From a virus: a DNA stretch of 45,453 nucleotides. Below are positions 13,494-22,281 of this stretch, one piece after another (the stretch's first letter is position 1; every line of letters begins with the position of its first letter). The stretch spans positions 1 through 45,453 of IMG/VR virus record IMGVR_UViG_3300003321_000606, one strand, 5' to 3'. Under the pieces are notes generated by a model. That model saw nothing but the letters and a program-made list of their open reading frames with translations. It was not told the DNA's origin and made no database searches. A program made the translations under genes and the position numbers.

Positions 13494-14492
13494 ATGGCAA
13501 CTCTTGCTGACACCCATCCCACGCTATTGGACCTCGCCAAAAGGAGTGATCCTGACGGCAAGATCGCCGATATTGTGGAAATCCTCAACCAGACCAATGA
13601 AATTCTTGATGATATGGTCTGGCAAGAAGGTAATTTGACGACTGGTAATCGGACTACAATTAGAACCGGCCTGCCTCAACCGACCTGGCGTAAGATGTAT
13701 GGCGGTGTCCAGCCCAGTAAGTCAAAGACCGTTCAGGTCACTGACAATACTGGTATGCTGGAAGCCTATGGCGAAGTGGACAAGGCGCTTGCTGATCTTA
13801 ATGGCAATACCGCTGCGTTCCGTTTGTCAGAGGATCGTCCTCATGTTGAAGGCATGATGGAAGAGATTGCTAAGACCATCTTCTATGGAAATGAAGGAAC
13901 TCAGCCTGAAGCCTTTACAGGTCTGTCTCCGCGTTTTAATGACTCAACTGCCCCGAACGGAGCAAACGTTATTAAAGGAGATGGAGCTGGAACCGACAAC
14001 GCGAGCATTTGGTTAGCGGTTTGGGGTCCGAATACTGGTTACGGCATCGTTCCAAAGGGTTCTCAAGCTGGTATCCAGCAGCAGGACTTGGGTGAAGTCA
14101 CTATCGAAAATGTCGATGGGGCTGGTGGTCGTATGCAGGCTTATCGTTCGCATTACCGTATGGACGCTGGTCTTACGATCCGCGACTGGCGGTATTTCGT
14201 TCGTATCTGCAATATTGATCGCTCCAATCTTACTTTCGATGCAGCGACTGGTTCCAATCTTCCAAACCTGATGTTCCAGGCAATGGAGCGTATCCCGAAT
14301 ATTTCAGCTGGGCGCGCCGCTTGGTATATGGATCGAAAGCTTGTTACCAAACTGCGGCAGCAGTCTGCAAGTGCTGTGAAGAACAGCGTGCTGACTGTTG
14401 ACATGGTTGGAGGCGTTATGCGGACTGACTTTGGTGGTATTCCGATCCGCCGAGTTGATGCGCTTGCGCCTGATGAAGCCCTCGTGTCTTAA
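13494..14492 (+). CDS. Major capsid protein
   Basis: The 332-residue protein lies between scaffold and cement genes. MATLADTHPTLLDLAKRSDP and IVEILNQTNEILDDMVWQEGN match the N-terminal pattern of BPP-1/BcepC6B-type major capsid proteins. The middle part has the VWGPNTGYGIVPKGS stretch also typical of this family. It forms the icosahedral shell with an HK97-like fold. Length matches the family. Confidence 0.92.
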   Translation: MATLADTHPTLLDLAKRSDPDGKIADIVEILNQTNEILDDMVWQEGNLTTGNRTTIRTGLPQPTWRKMYGGVQPSKSKTVQVTDNTGMLEAYGEVDKALADLNGNTAAFRLSEDRPHVEGMMEEIAKTIFYGNEGTQPEAFTGLSPRFNDSTAPNGANVIKGDGAGTDNASIWLAVWGPNTGYGIVPKGSQAGIQQQDLGEVTIENVDGAGGRMQAYRSHYRMDAGLTIRDWRYFVRICNIDRSNLTFDAATGSNLPNLMFQAMERIPNISAGRAAWYMDRKLVTKLRQQSASAVKNSVLTVDMVGGVMRTDFGGIPIRRVDALAPDEALVS

Positions 14493-14504
14493 GGAGAACT
14501 TGAC

Positions 14505-14984
14505 ATGATTATGGACGATAGACTAGAGTTCGCCGACGCCGCGAGTGTTGCAGCTGCAGCTGGAACGGCGTTGATCGGTGACGTTGTTGATCTTGGAAGT
14601 GTGCATCGAGATATTGGTGGTGGGCAGGAAGTTTTTCTTGTTCTCACAACTGATACTGCGATTATCACTGCGGGCGCCGCTGGAACAGTTAAGTTTCAGC
14701 TTGTGTCGGATGCTCAAGCCGCGATCGCAACTGATGGTAGTGCAACTGTTCACATCGACACCGGCACGTTTGTTACTGGAGCGCTTGCTTCTATTGACAA
14801 GCAGATCAAGGCCGGTGGCATTATCGGTGTTTTCAGGCTGCCTATCGAAGGCAAAGTTTACGAAGAGTTTCTTGGTATTCTTTGTATTACGGCTACGACT
14901 ACTACCACAGCTGGAAAGATCAATGCGTTTCTTACGCTCGATCCGAATGCTTTCGGTAAGTCTTATCCGGAAGGAGTGAACTAA
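14505..14984 (+). CDS. Bbp16-like capsid cement protein
   Basis: The 159-residue protein directly follows the major capsid gene, with the AAGGAG ribosome binding site eight bases from ATG 14505. It is a beta-rich, Gly/Ala/Thr-rich protein (EVFLVLTTDTAI, GTVKFQLVSDAQA, GKINAFLTLDP) of the Bbp16 family. In BPP-1 this protein sits on the capsid as a jellyroll cement dimer. Family and position agree. Confidence 0.85.
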   Translation: MIMDDRLEFADAASVAAAAGTALIGDVVDLGSVHRDIGGGQEVFLVLTTDTAIITAGAAGTVKFQLVSDAQAAIATDGSATVHIDTGTFVTGALASIDKQIKAGGIIGVFRLPIEGKVYEEFLGILCITATTTTTAGKINAFLTLDPNAFGKSYPEGVN

Positions 14985-14985
14985 G

Positions 14986-15450
14986 ATGACAAAAGGAACT
15001 GTCCTTGTAAACCTCAGGAACAACTGGTTTGGGCCTGATGGTTCACTCTACGAAGCAGTGGATAATCCACACGAGTTTCCGGCAGAATGGGCTGAACCAA
15101 AGAAAGCCGAGAAAACTCCTGTGAAGGAAACTACGACCACAACTACTGTTGGAGGAACTCAGGCTGCACAGCGGTATGCCGTTCTTCCATCTTCCGCTGA
15201 AATTGTGGAGAAAACTGATACCGTTGCAGTTCTCCAGAATACTGGTGGAGGTGAACAGGTGATGATGCCATCCGCAGTTCAGGATGACGTTAAATCTGTT
15301 GGTGGTGCAGTTGGTGAACACGGCCTCGAGGAACCGGATCAGTCAGTAGCTAAGGCAGCGAAGGTTGCCAAAGATGCTGGAATTAATCAAGTTGGTGGGA
15401 AGCCAAGTGAGAGTGGTCCATTACCAGCTGGAACTAAGAAGCCGGTATAA
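14986..15450 (+). CDS. Hypothetical virion-region protein, 154 aa
   Basis: The start overlaps the upstream GGAGTGAAC region. The N-terminus (NNWFGPDGSLYEAVDNPHEF) resembles small conserved phage proteins found after capsid genes. The rest is a low-complexity Thr/Ala/Gly/Lys region (ETTTTTTVGG) that is probably disordered. It could be a minor head protein; no role is shown. Confidence 0.7.
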   Translation: MTKGTVLVNLRNNWFGPDGSLYEAVDNPHEFPAEWAEPKKAEKTPVKETTTTTTVGGTQAAQRYAVLPSSAEIVEKTDTVAVLQNTGGGEQVMMPSAVQDDVKSVGGAVGEHGLEEPDQSVAKAAKVAKDAGINQVGGKPSESGPLPAGTKKPV

Positions 15451-15462
15451 GGAACTCGAACG

Positions 15463-16140
15463 GTGGCGACAAGCATAACCGAGCTCTACAATCTTGCACT
15501 GGATACAATCGGTGCTCGGAATAGGGTTGCGTCACCGCTCGAGGATAGTAAAGAAGCTGAGGCATGTAACTTATGGTTTCCGAATATTCGGGATCAGGTT
15601 CTTGCCTCAGCTTCTTGGCCAGAAGCTACAAAGATGGAACGGCTTGCGCTGCTTTCAGCTCAAGATGGAGACACTTGGGTTCAAGGTGAGGCCCGTCCAG
15701 ATTTTTCAAATGCTTACGCGCTTCCGTCAGATTACATCTGGCCACAATATATCTATGGTTTCGAGAAATTTGTAGTTCAAAGTTACGGCGCAGAAAACCG
15801 CGCGCTGATGACAAATCAAACTTCTCCAGTTTTAGTCTATACTTTTCGCCAGCAGCAGCTTGGAATGTGGTCGCCGCAATTGCAAATGGCAATAATGAGT
15901 GGATTAGCTGCAAGTATTTGCACTTCGCTTACCGGAAAAACTTCGAGAGCAAAATTGTTAATTGAGCAAGCCAACTCAATTATCATTTCTGCTCGCGAGA
16001 CAGCCGCAAACACAAATAGCGAACCTGTGCTTGAGTCCATTCCGGACTGGATTGCTGCAAGAGGATTTTCGGATGGTGGAACTCAAAACCGTTTCTTCTA
16101 CCCCTACGGCGCGACGCTAACCCTCGGCAATGTCAACTGA
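15463..16140 (+). CDS. Tail tubular protein A-like / head completion protein
   Basis: The 225-residue protein starts at GTG 15463. SITELYNLALDTIGARNRV and EAEACNLWFPNIRDQVLASASWPEATK fit the T7 gp11 (tail tubular A) and P22 gp4-like adaptor family, with the 'EA..C...Y...RD..L....W..A' pattern. It forms the ring below the portal. Its stop overlaps the start of the nozzle gene, which fits paired tail-tube genes. Confidence 0.82.
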   Translation: MATSITELYNLALDTIGARNRVASPLEDSKEAEACNLWFPNIRDQVLASASWPEATKMERLALLSAQDGDTWVQGEARPDFSNAYALPSDYIWPQYIYGFEKFVVQSYGAENRALMTNQTSPVLVYTFRQQQLGMWSPQLQMAIMSGLAASICTSLTGKTSRAKLLIEQANSIIISARETAANTNSEPVLESIPDWIAARGFSDGGTQNRFFYPYGATLTLGNVN

Positions 16141-18673
16141 CATTGTAAAGTATGGGTTTATTGCAGGAGAGATTTCGCCGTCTCTCTACGGCAGAACTGA
16201 CCTTACTAAATATGATCTTGCAGTTGCTGAGGCCCAGAATTTTTTCGTAGATTATCGAGGCGGTTTGAGCTCGCGACCTGGAACGCAATTCATTGACATT
16301 GCGCGAGCAAGTAACAAACCTACTCGAACGTTCGTATTTGCTTTTGCAACTGACATTTCAAATAACTATGTTCTTCTTTTTGGTGATAGATATATCAGAT
16401 TTTATCAGGATGGTGGAATTGTTCTTGATGAATTTGATGTTCGTTATGAGGTAGTAACACCATTTGCTGGTGAAGATCTGAAAGATTTGGTTATAGAACA
16501 ATATCGTGATCTTCTCCGGATAACCTCAAGTAAGTTTCCAGTCTATAATCTTATTCGTCACGATCACGCAAATTGGGAACTAGTAGTTGAGGAAATTTCC
16601 CCTTTTATAGCTGGTGTTGATATTACAGCTGGCACTGCAAGCGCTACCGGCACCGCGCAAACCGTTTTTGCAGTGACTAAAGTTTTGGCTGATGGAACTG
16701 AAAGCTCGGTAGGAGCGCCTTTCAGACTCAGTGGTGTAATTAATTATGTGGCTCAGGAAGGAAGCGTTAGTGTAACCTGGCCAGCATCTGCTGACGCAGC
16801 TTATTATAATGTTTATCGTTCAGTTGTCAGTGTTGGTGAAATTTTGTTAGAGGGCGCTGAGCTTGGTTATGTTGGTCGAACACACGGAACGAAATTCACT
16901 GACCCAAATATTATTCCAGATTTTACTCGCGTTCCGCCTACGCACAGCAATCCTTTCACTCCAGGTCGAATAGAGAAGATTGAACTTTCAAATGGTGGAA
17001 GCGGTTACACTGCATTTGCTACTACAGTTGATGTTACTGGTTCAACCGGCTCAGGATTTGTGGGTCAATGCGTAGTTGATGATAGTGGTGCAATTGTAAA
17101 TGTAATTATTAAATGCGCTGGTGAAGGCTATTCTAATCCAGTTGTATCTTTCACTGGAACAGGCAGTGGAGCAGTGGCTACTGCAACTGTTAGTCCTCTT
17201 GTTGGGACTTATCCAACACTTTCGGAAATTTTTCAGCAACGCCAAATTTATGCTGCAAGTCTCAATGACCCAATCTCAGTTTGGGGATCAAGAATTAAGC
17301 AGTTCAGTAATTTCTCTGCCTCTGATTTTGTTCTTGATGATGATGCTTTTGAGTTTACTCTAGACTCACGTGCTATTGTTCCTATAGAGCATTTACTAGT
17401 AACTCGGGGTGGCTTGCTTTGCATGACGCAAAAAGATATTTGGCTCTTAAATGGTGGAGGAAGTAATGAGCCACTTACACCTACAAATGCCTTAGCCGAG
17501 CCGCAAAGTTACACTGGTGTTAGCAAACTTAAACCAATCCCTCTTGGTAACGATTTGTTATTTGCTGAGGGTAAAGGTCATGCCATTCGAATGCTGACCT
17601 ATAATGAGATTTATCGTTCTTACACTAGTGAGGACCGAAGTATTTTATCAGCTCATTTATTTGGACCAGGTAAAGATATTATTCGTTGGGCTTATCAGGA
17701 AAGTCCTTACAAAGTGACCTGGGCAGTGCGCGAAGACGGCGCTTTGCTTGCATTTACCTCGGTAAAAACTGAAGAGGTTTATGCCTGGACTCCGTGTTCT
17801 ACACAAGGTAAGTTTCTCGACGTCGTTGTTGTTCAAGAAGGAACTGAAGATAGGGTTTATTTAACTGTTGAGCGAAACGGGACGAAATATATTGAGCGGA
17901 TGGACCTGCGACAATATGAAAATGTTGAAGATGCCTGGTGCGTTGATTGCGGTCTTTCACTTCCTGCTACTTACCCTAATGGAACTCTGACAATTTTCCG
18001 GGATGCAGAAACTGATGTTTATTCAGCAACTTCTTCACTTGATTTAACCATTGGAGCTTTTATTCGAGGCGCGAATGGAATTTTTAAAGTTATAGATGGT
18101 AAAGCATTAGAAGTTTATGCTGAACCTACTAATTGGGTTCCAGAAACTAATCGCACTAAGACATTCACACTGCAAAGTGGTGAATGGACGATGGATGAGC
18201 CTGTAGAAACGTTGGGTGGTCTCAGTCATCTTGAAGGACAGACTGTTGCTATTCTTGCTGATGGAAATGTTTTTCCAAATCAGAAGGTTAAAGCAGGTGA
18301 AATTACATTACCTGTTGGTGTTACTCGCGCAATCGTTGGGCTGCCTTTCACTTGCCGAGCTAAAACTCTTCCGATAGTTCTGCCGCAGACAAGTATTGAG
18401 TCCAAACGAAAACGGATTGTCGGAATAGGAGTTCGATTGGATAAATCTCGCGGGATCAAACTCGGTCCTACGCTTGATCGACTGGCTCCTATGCGCGAGC
18501 GGACAAACGAACCACTGGGTCATCCAATTAAGCTGATTAACGGAATGAAATATCAGCTGATTTATTCTGATTGGAATGAGGATGGGCAAACTTATTTTGT
18601 GCAGTCCGATCCTTTACCCTGTAATATTCTCTCCATTGTTTCTGATATTGAGGTCGGTGATGAACCAGATTGA
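16130..18673 (+). CDS. Tail tubular protein B-like (nozzle) protein
   Basis: The 847-residue protein starts MSTDIVKYGFIAGEISPSLYG, then LGGLSSRPGTQF-like residues and FVFAFATDISNNYVLLFGD. This is the plan of podovirus nozzle proteins (T7 gp12 / P22 gp10 relatives). Residues about 160-235 look like a fibronectin-type domain (VSVTWPASADAAYYNVYRS). Residues about 285-355 carry GGSGYT/GEGYSNP repeats of the tail-protein beta type. It forms the tail nozzle and binds fibres. Confidence 0.88.
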   Translation: MSTDIVKYGFIAGEISPSLYGRTDLTKYDLAVAEAQNFFVDYRGGLSSRPGTQFIDIARASNKPTRTFVFAFATDISNNYVLLFGDRYIRFYQDGGIVLDEFDVRYEVVTPFAGEDLKDLVIEQYRDLLRITSSKFPVYNLIRHDHANWELVVEEISPFIAGVDITAGTASATGTAQTVFAVTKVLADGTESSVGAPFRLSGVINYVAQEGSVSVTWPASADAAYYNVYRSVVSVGEILLEGAELGYVGRTHGTKFTDPNIIPDFTRVPPTHSNPFTPGRIEKIELSNGGSGYTAFATTVDVTGSTGSGFVGQCVVDDSGAIVNVIIKCAGEGYSNPVVSFTGTGSGAVATATVSPLVGTYPTLSEIFQQRQIYAASLNDPISVWGSRIKQFSNFSASDFVLDDDAFEFTLDSRAIVPIEHLLVTRGGLLCMTQKDIWLLNGGGSNEPLTPTNALAEPQSYTGVSKLKPIPLGNDLLFAEGKGHAIRMLTYNEIYRSYTSEDRSILSAHLFGPGKDIIRWAYQESPYKVTWAVREDGALLAFTSVKTEEVYAWTPCSTQGKFLDVVVVQEGTEDRVYLTVERNGTKYIERMDLRQYENVEDAWCVDCGLSLPATYPNGTLTIFRDAETDVYSATSSLDLTIGAFIRGANGIFKVIDGKALEVYAEPTNWVPETNRTKTFTLQSGEWTMDEPVETLGGLSHLEGQTVAILADGNVFPNQKVKAGEITLPVGVTRAIVGLPFTCRAKTLPIVLPQTSIESKRKRIVGIGVRLDKSRGIKLGPTLDRLAPMRERTNEPLGHPIKLINGMKYQLIYSDWNEDGQTYFVQSDPLPCNILSIVSDIEVGDEPD

Positions 18674-19040
18674 GCTAATTACAGCTTTGCCTAAGTGGCA
18701 GTTCAAACCGAACAGTGCTCAAGAGATTGAGATAACTGGTGAACAGTTGGTGGATGCGTCAGATTTTGTCTGGCGAGTTGGCAACGTTGCTGTGGCTGGA
18801 TTTATCTATAACAGTTATCTTAGCCCGCCTTGGATGTGGTTCGTGCTGGCAGAAAATGTCGGCATTAAAGATCTGGTAGATTTTCGCAGGATAGCGAGAG
18901 GTATTCCGAGGGGAACTACGACCGCGGTCGCGAGTGATTTTGGTGTTGGACTTCGGTTTGCAAGGCTCTATGGATTTGAGTTTACTGGCGATGAACGTGA
19001 AGTGTTCGGTCGTAAGTATTGGCTGATGAGGAAAGTTTAA
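18660..19040 (+). CDS. GNAT-like internal virion-region protein, 126 aa
   Basis: The ATG at 18660 follows GAGGTCGGTG and overlaps the nozzle end. The C-terminal part (GVGLRFARLYGFEFTGDERE) has the 'A..YGF' ending of acyltransferase (GNAT) folds. T7-like gp13 proteins in this position share such a pattern. Catalytic activity is not shown; an assembly role is more likely. Confidence 0.65.
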   Translation: MNQIELITALPKWQFKPNSAQEIEITGEQLVDASDFVWRVGNVAVAGFIYNSYLSPPWMWFVLAENVGIKDLVDFRRIARGIPRGTTTAVASDFGVGLRFARLYGFEFTGDEREVFGRKYWLMRKV

Positions 19041-19546
19041 TGGCATTTCTGCCTGTTGCACTCGCTGTTGCTTCTACTGCTATTGAGGGGATTTCGTCCT
19101 TTCAACAGTCGATGTATCAATCTGCGATTGCGAAAAACAATGCTAGGATTGCTGCGCAGAATGCTGATCGGGCAAGTGAGGCTGCTCAAATTGAACAAAT
19201 GCGCTCGGACCGCGAGTATGCTTCACAGGAAGGAACTGCACTTGCAGCTCAAAGTGCCAGCGGACTTGATGTTCTTGGCGCCTCACAAAGGCTTGCTCAT
19301 TCTAATATCGCTCGCGTTCGTGGTGAGGAAGCGGCTGATATTCGTAAGAAAGGACTGCTTGAAGTTCAGAACTTTCAGCAGGAACAGGCCAATTTCTTGG
19401 GCGAGTCACGCGCTGCCAAAACTAACGCTTGGATGGGGGCAGCGGCTACCGCGTTTAATATTGGATCAACACTAAGTAAACCTGGTGTGGGTCGAAAGTT
19501 TAACTCGCTGATCGGCGGGTCACAGTCAACGTTAGGTGCAGGATGA
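19040..19546 (+). CDS. Internal virion protein B-like (T7 gp14-like), 168 aa
   Basis: The ATG at 19040 overlaps the upstream stop (TAATG). The N-terminus has a hydrophobic patch (FLPVALAVASTAIEG). A long helical Gln/Ala/Arg-rich region follows (KNNARIAAQNADRASEAAQ), and then a Gly/Ala-rich end with WMGAAATAFNIGSTL. This plan is typical of T7 gp14-like internal proteins that are ejected and form a pore in the host outer membrane. Confidence 0.78.
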   Translation: MAFLPVALAVASTAIEGISSFQQSMYQSAIAKNNARIAAQNADRASEAAQIEQMRSDREYASQEGTALAAQSASGLDVLGASQRLAHSNIARVRGEEAADIRKKGLLEVQNFQQEQANFLGESRAAKTNAWMGAAATAFNIGSTLSKPGVGRKFNSLIGGSQSTLGAG

Positions 19547-22281
19547 AAGTTCCAACTCCAATAAATCCTAGGACCAATGCTCCGAGCGGAGGTATTGGAT
19601 ACAACCAGGGACGGCAGGTTGATATCAGCTCTGGTGCGCGAGCGCTTGCATCAGTTGTTAAAGATTATTCTGACTCACTAGCTGAAGAGGAACGTAAGAA
19701 AGAGCTGTTTAAAGTTAGCCAGATTGTAGTCAATGAAACAAATGATCTGCAAAAGAACTTCAATGATAAAACTCAAGTTGAACCGCTTGGCGCCCCAAAC
19801 TTTGTTCAACGAGTGAATGGTGAATATCAAACTCGCCATGATAAAATTATTCAGGATATGCGAAATCAAGGATATTCTGACGACGCGATTAATGAAGCTG
19901 CGCTTCGTCTAGGCGGATTGCGCTCGCAGTTCGTGGCGCGGGCAATTGATTTTCAGGATAAATCGAACTTTGCTAAGGTTGGAGCAGATACTGATAACCT
20001 TGCAACTAATTTATCTGCCATTGCACAGGACAATCCAGCTTCGGTGAGCTCAACGCTTAACGAACTGAGAATGGCATTGCAGCATTCTGGGCTCGACCAA
20101 GTTGAGCAGGAACAGGTTTATCAGCAGCACAAAGACGTAATTCTGCAAGGTGCACGTCAGGGGTTCGCTCTACAAAATCCTGAAACTGTGGTTCGTTTGT
20201 TCGATCCTAAATCACTGCAAGCTTCGGTCGGCGGTCCGATTGATGTTGGGCAGAGCCAGCCATTTGATTTGGATAGCTACGTTCAAAAACTCATTCCAGC
20301 TGAAGGCACTGGCAAAAATACAAAGTCCTCGGCGAAAGGATACGGACAGTTTCTGGAAAGCACTTGGAAAGAGTATTATCAAAAAGCTTTTGGAAATACT
20401 GGTGAGAGCGATGCGCAAATCCTTGCTAAGCGCTCCGATCCAGAAATCGCAAAGCAGGTTCTTGGCAAGTTCACCGGCGACAATATTGCTCAACTAAGTG
20501 CGGCTGGACTACCAATTAGCGATACCACAGTTTACCTCTCCCATTTTCTTGGAATTAATGACGCGATCAAAGTTCTCAAAGCTCACGCCGATGCTACGAT
20601 TTCAGAATTGGTGCGTCCTGCTTCGATTAAGTCCAACGCGCCGGTCTTTAACAAGGTAAAAACTGTTGGTGATTTGCTTGCGTGGGCGAGCAAGAAAATG
20701 GGAGTTGAACAGCAACAGGGCGCATTCGTTCAAGCATTTTTGCCACAGCCAATTCCTGGCCGAAGTTATAATGTTGAAGATGCAATTCAAGAACTTGGCA
20801 TGACAGTAGATCAGGCTAAAGAGTTTGTTGCGACTGGTAAGGATACAAGAACAGCGACAGCGCAACCAACTTCTACTCAGCCCACAGAACAAGCAGTTCA
20901 AGCTGTGCTGCCAATTGGCCCAGATGGTAAAACTGGCATTCCGATCATTGATATGTCCTCTGGCCCCGAGCGTATGCAAATGCTTGCATGGGCTAAAACA
21001 GCTATGGCCGATGATAACGCGAACTTCAAAGCTCAGGTTGAAGTCAACCACCAAAATGCTGTCAATGCATATCTATCAACGGGAGCTTACACTGGAACAA
21101 AACCCACTCTCGAGGATTACAATAAAGCCTATGGCCCAATTCTCGGCCCACAGAAATATGCGGAGCTTACGAATGCTGCCGAGGTCGGCCCGCATATTCA
21201 GCAGTTCAAAACTCTTCCGGTGGATCAGATTGAAGCCCAGGTTGAGGCGCTGAAACCAAAGGATACTAGCTCGCCAACTTATACTGAGGAACTGCAAGCT
21301 TATACTAAAGCTCGCCAGGCCGCTGACAGCATCGAGAGCGCTCGCCGATCCAACACCGTTGGATATATGTTCTCGACATTTCCGAAAGTTGCAACACAAC
21401 TGCAAAATGCTAAAACGTCGCAGGATCGACGAGCTGCTTATCAAGCAGTTAATAATGCCTATCAAACTCTTGGAGTTCCACAAAGCGAGCGTTATCTGTT
21501 TACTAAGCAACAGGCACAGGAGCTATGGAACCAATATGATGCGATGTCTCCAGGACAGAAAATTGCACAGCTAGAGCAATGGCAAAGCGAGCTTGGTCCA
21601 TTGCACAGCGCGTTTATGCGTCAGATGGTTGATAATGGCAAGGGTGTTGGGCCTGATGCAATGCTGTGGTTTACGCTCCGCGGGCATCCGAACGATCAGG
21701 CAATTATGTCGCAGGTTCTGGCGGGCGAACAAATTTTGAAGGAGGACCCCTCACGCCGACCAAGCTCGCAGATCATTGCAACCAATTTTAAGGATAAGAT
21801 TGGCAGTGCGCTGCAATCACTTAATCCCGCTGCAGCTAATATTTACAATGACGCTGCGACAGCGATTTATGTTGCTAACGGCGGTCGCACTGACGCACAA
21901 AGTTTTGATGCTGATTTGTATGCGGAGTCACTTCGCAAGGCTGTTGGCGGCATCCCAAACAATGATGACTCCGGTATTGTTGATATGAGCAAGGGTAGAG
22001 TTAAAGATGTTACTATTCTACCCCAGGGTGAAACTCGCGTTAGTTTCCAGAATTGGATTGATCAGCTTAAGCCCGGCCAACTAACAGCACTTTCTGCTGA
22101 AAAGCTTCCTGGCGTTTATGCTTCAGGTCGTCAGGTTCCAATCCAAGATGTTATCGACCACGGAGTTTTTGTAGCAGTAGCTCCCAACAAATACATCATT
22201 AAGATGGATGGTGACGGGCTGCCAATTAAAACTCCAACTGGAAATAATTTCGTTGTCCAGATTTATCCGAGGACGAGATGA
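19543..22281 (+). CDS. Internal virion protein with lytic transglycosylase-like domain, 912 aa
   Basis: The start overlaps the previous stop. Around residues 245-330 there is a lysozyme/SLT-like segment, with LIPAEGTGKNTKSSAKGYGQFLESTWKE read in two parts: a catalytic Glu (PAEGT) and the GYGQF/STW motif. The remainder is mostly helical. Such proteins (like T7 gp16, or gp15/16 shared functions) are ejected to open peptidoglycan and form the periplasmic channel. Confidence 0.82.
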   Translation: MKVPTPINPRTNAPSGGIGYNQGRQVDISSGARALASVVKDYSDSLAEEERKKELFKVSQIVVNETNDLQKNFNDKTQVEPLGAPNFVQRVNGEYQTRHDKIIQDMRNQGYSDDAINEAALRLGGLRSQFVARAIDFQDKSNFAKVGADTDNLATNLSAIAQDNPASVSSTLNELRMALQHSGLDQVEQEQVYQQHKDVILQGARQGFALQNPETVVRLFDPKSLQASVGGPIDVGQSQPFDLDSYVQKLIPAEGTGKNTKSSAKGYGQFLESTWKEYYQKAFGNTGESDAQILAKRSDPEIAKQVLGKFTGDNIAQLSAAGLPISDTTVYLSHFLGINDAIKVLKAHADATISELVRPASIKSNAPVFNKVKTVGDLLAWASKKMGVEQQQGAFVQAFLPQPIPGRSYNVEDAIQELGMTVDQAKEFVATGKDTRTATAQPTSTQPTEQAVQAVLPIGPDGKTGIPIIDMSSGPERMQMLAWAKTAMADDNANFKAQVEVNHQNAVNAYLSTGAYTGTKPTLEDYNKAYGPILGPQKYAELTNAAEVGPHIQQFKTLPVDQIEAQVEALKPKDTSSPTYTEELQAYTKARQAADSIESARRSNTVGYMFSTFPKVATQLQNAKTSQDRRAAYQAVNNAYQTLGVPQSERYLFTKQQAQELWNQYDAMSPGQKIAQLEQWQSELGPLHSAFMRQMVDNGKGVGPDAMLWFTLRGHPNDQAIMSQVLAGEQILKEDPSRRPSSQIIATNFKDKIGSALQSLNPAAANIYNDAATAIYVANGGRTDAQSFDADLYAESLRKAVGGIPNNDDSGIVDMSKGRVKDVTILPQGETRVSFQNWIDQLKPGQLTALSAEKLPGVYASGRQVPIQDVIDHGVFVAVAPNKYIIKMDGDGLPIKTPTGNNFVVQIYPRTR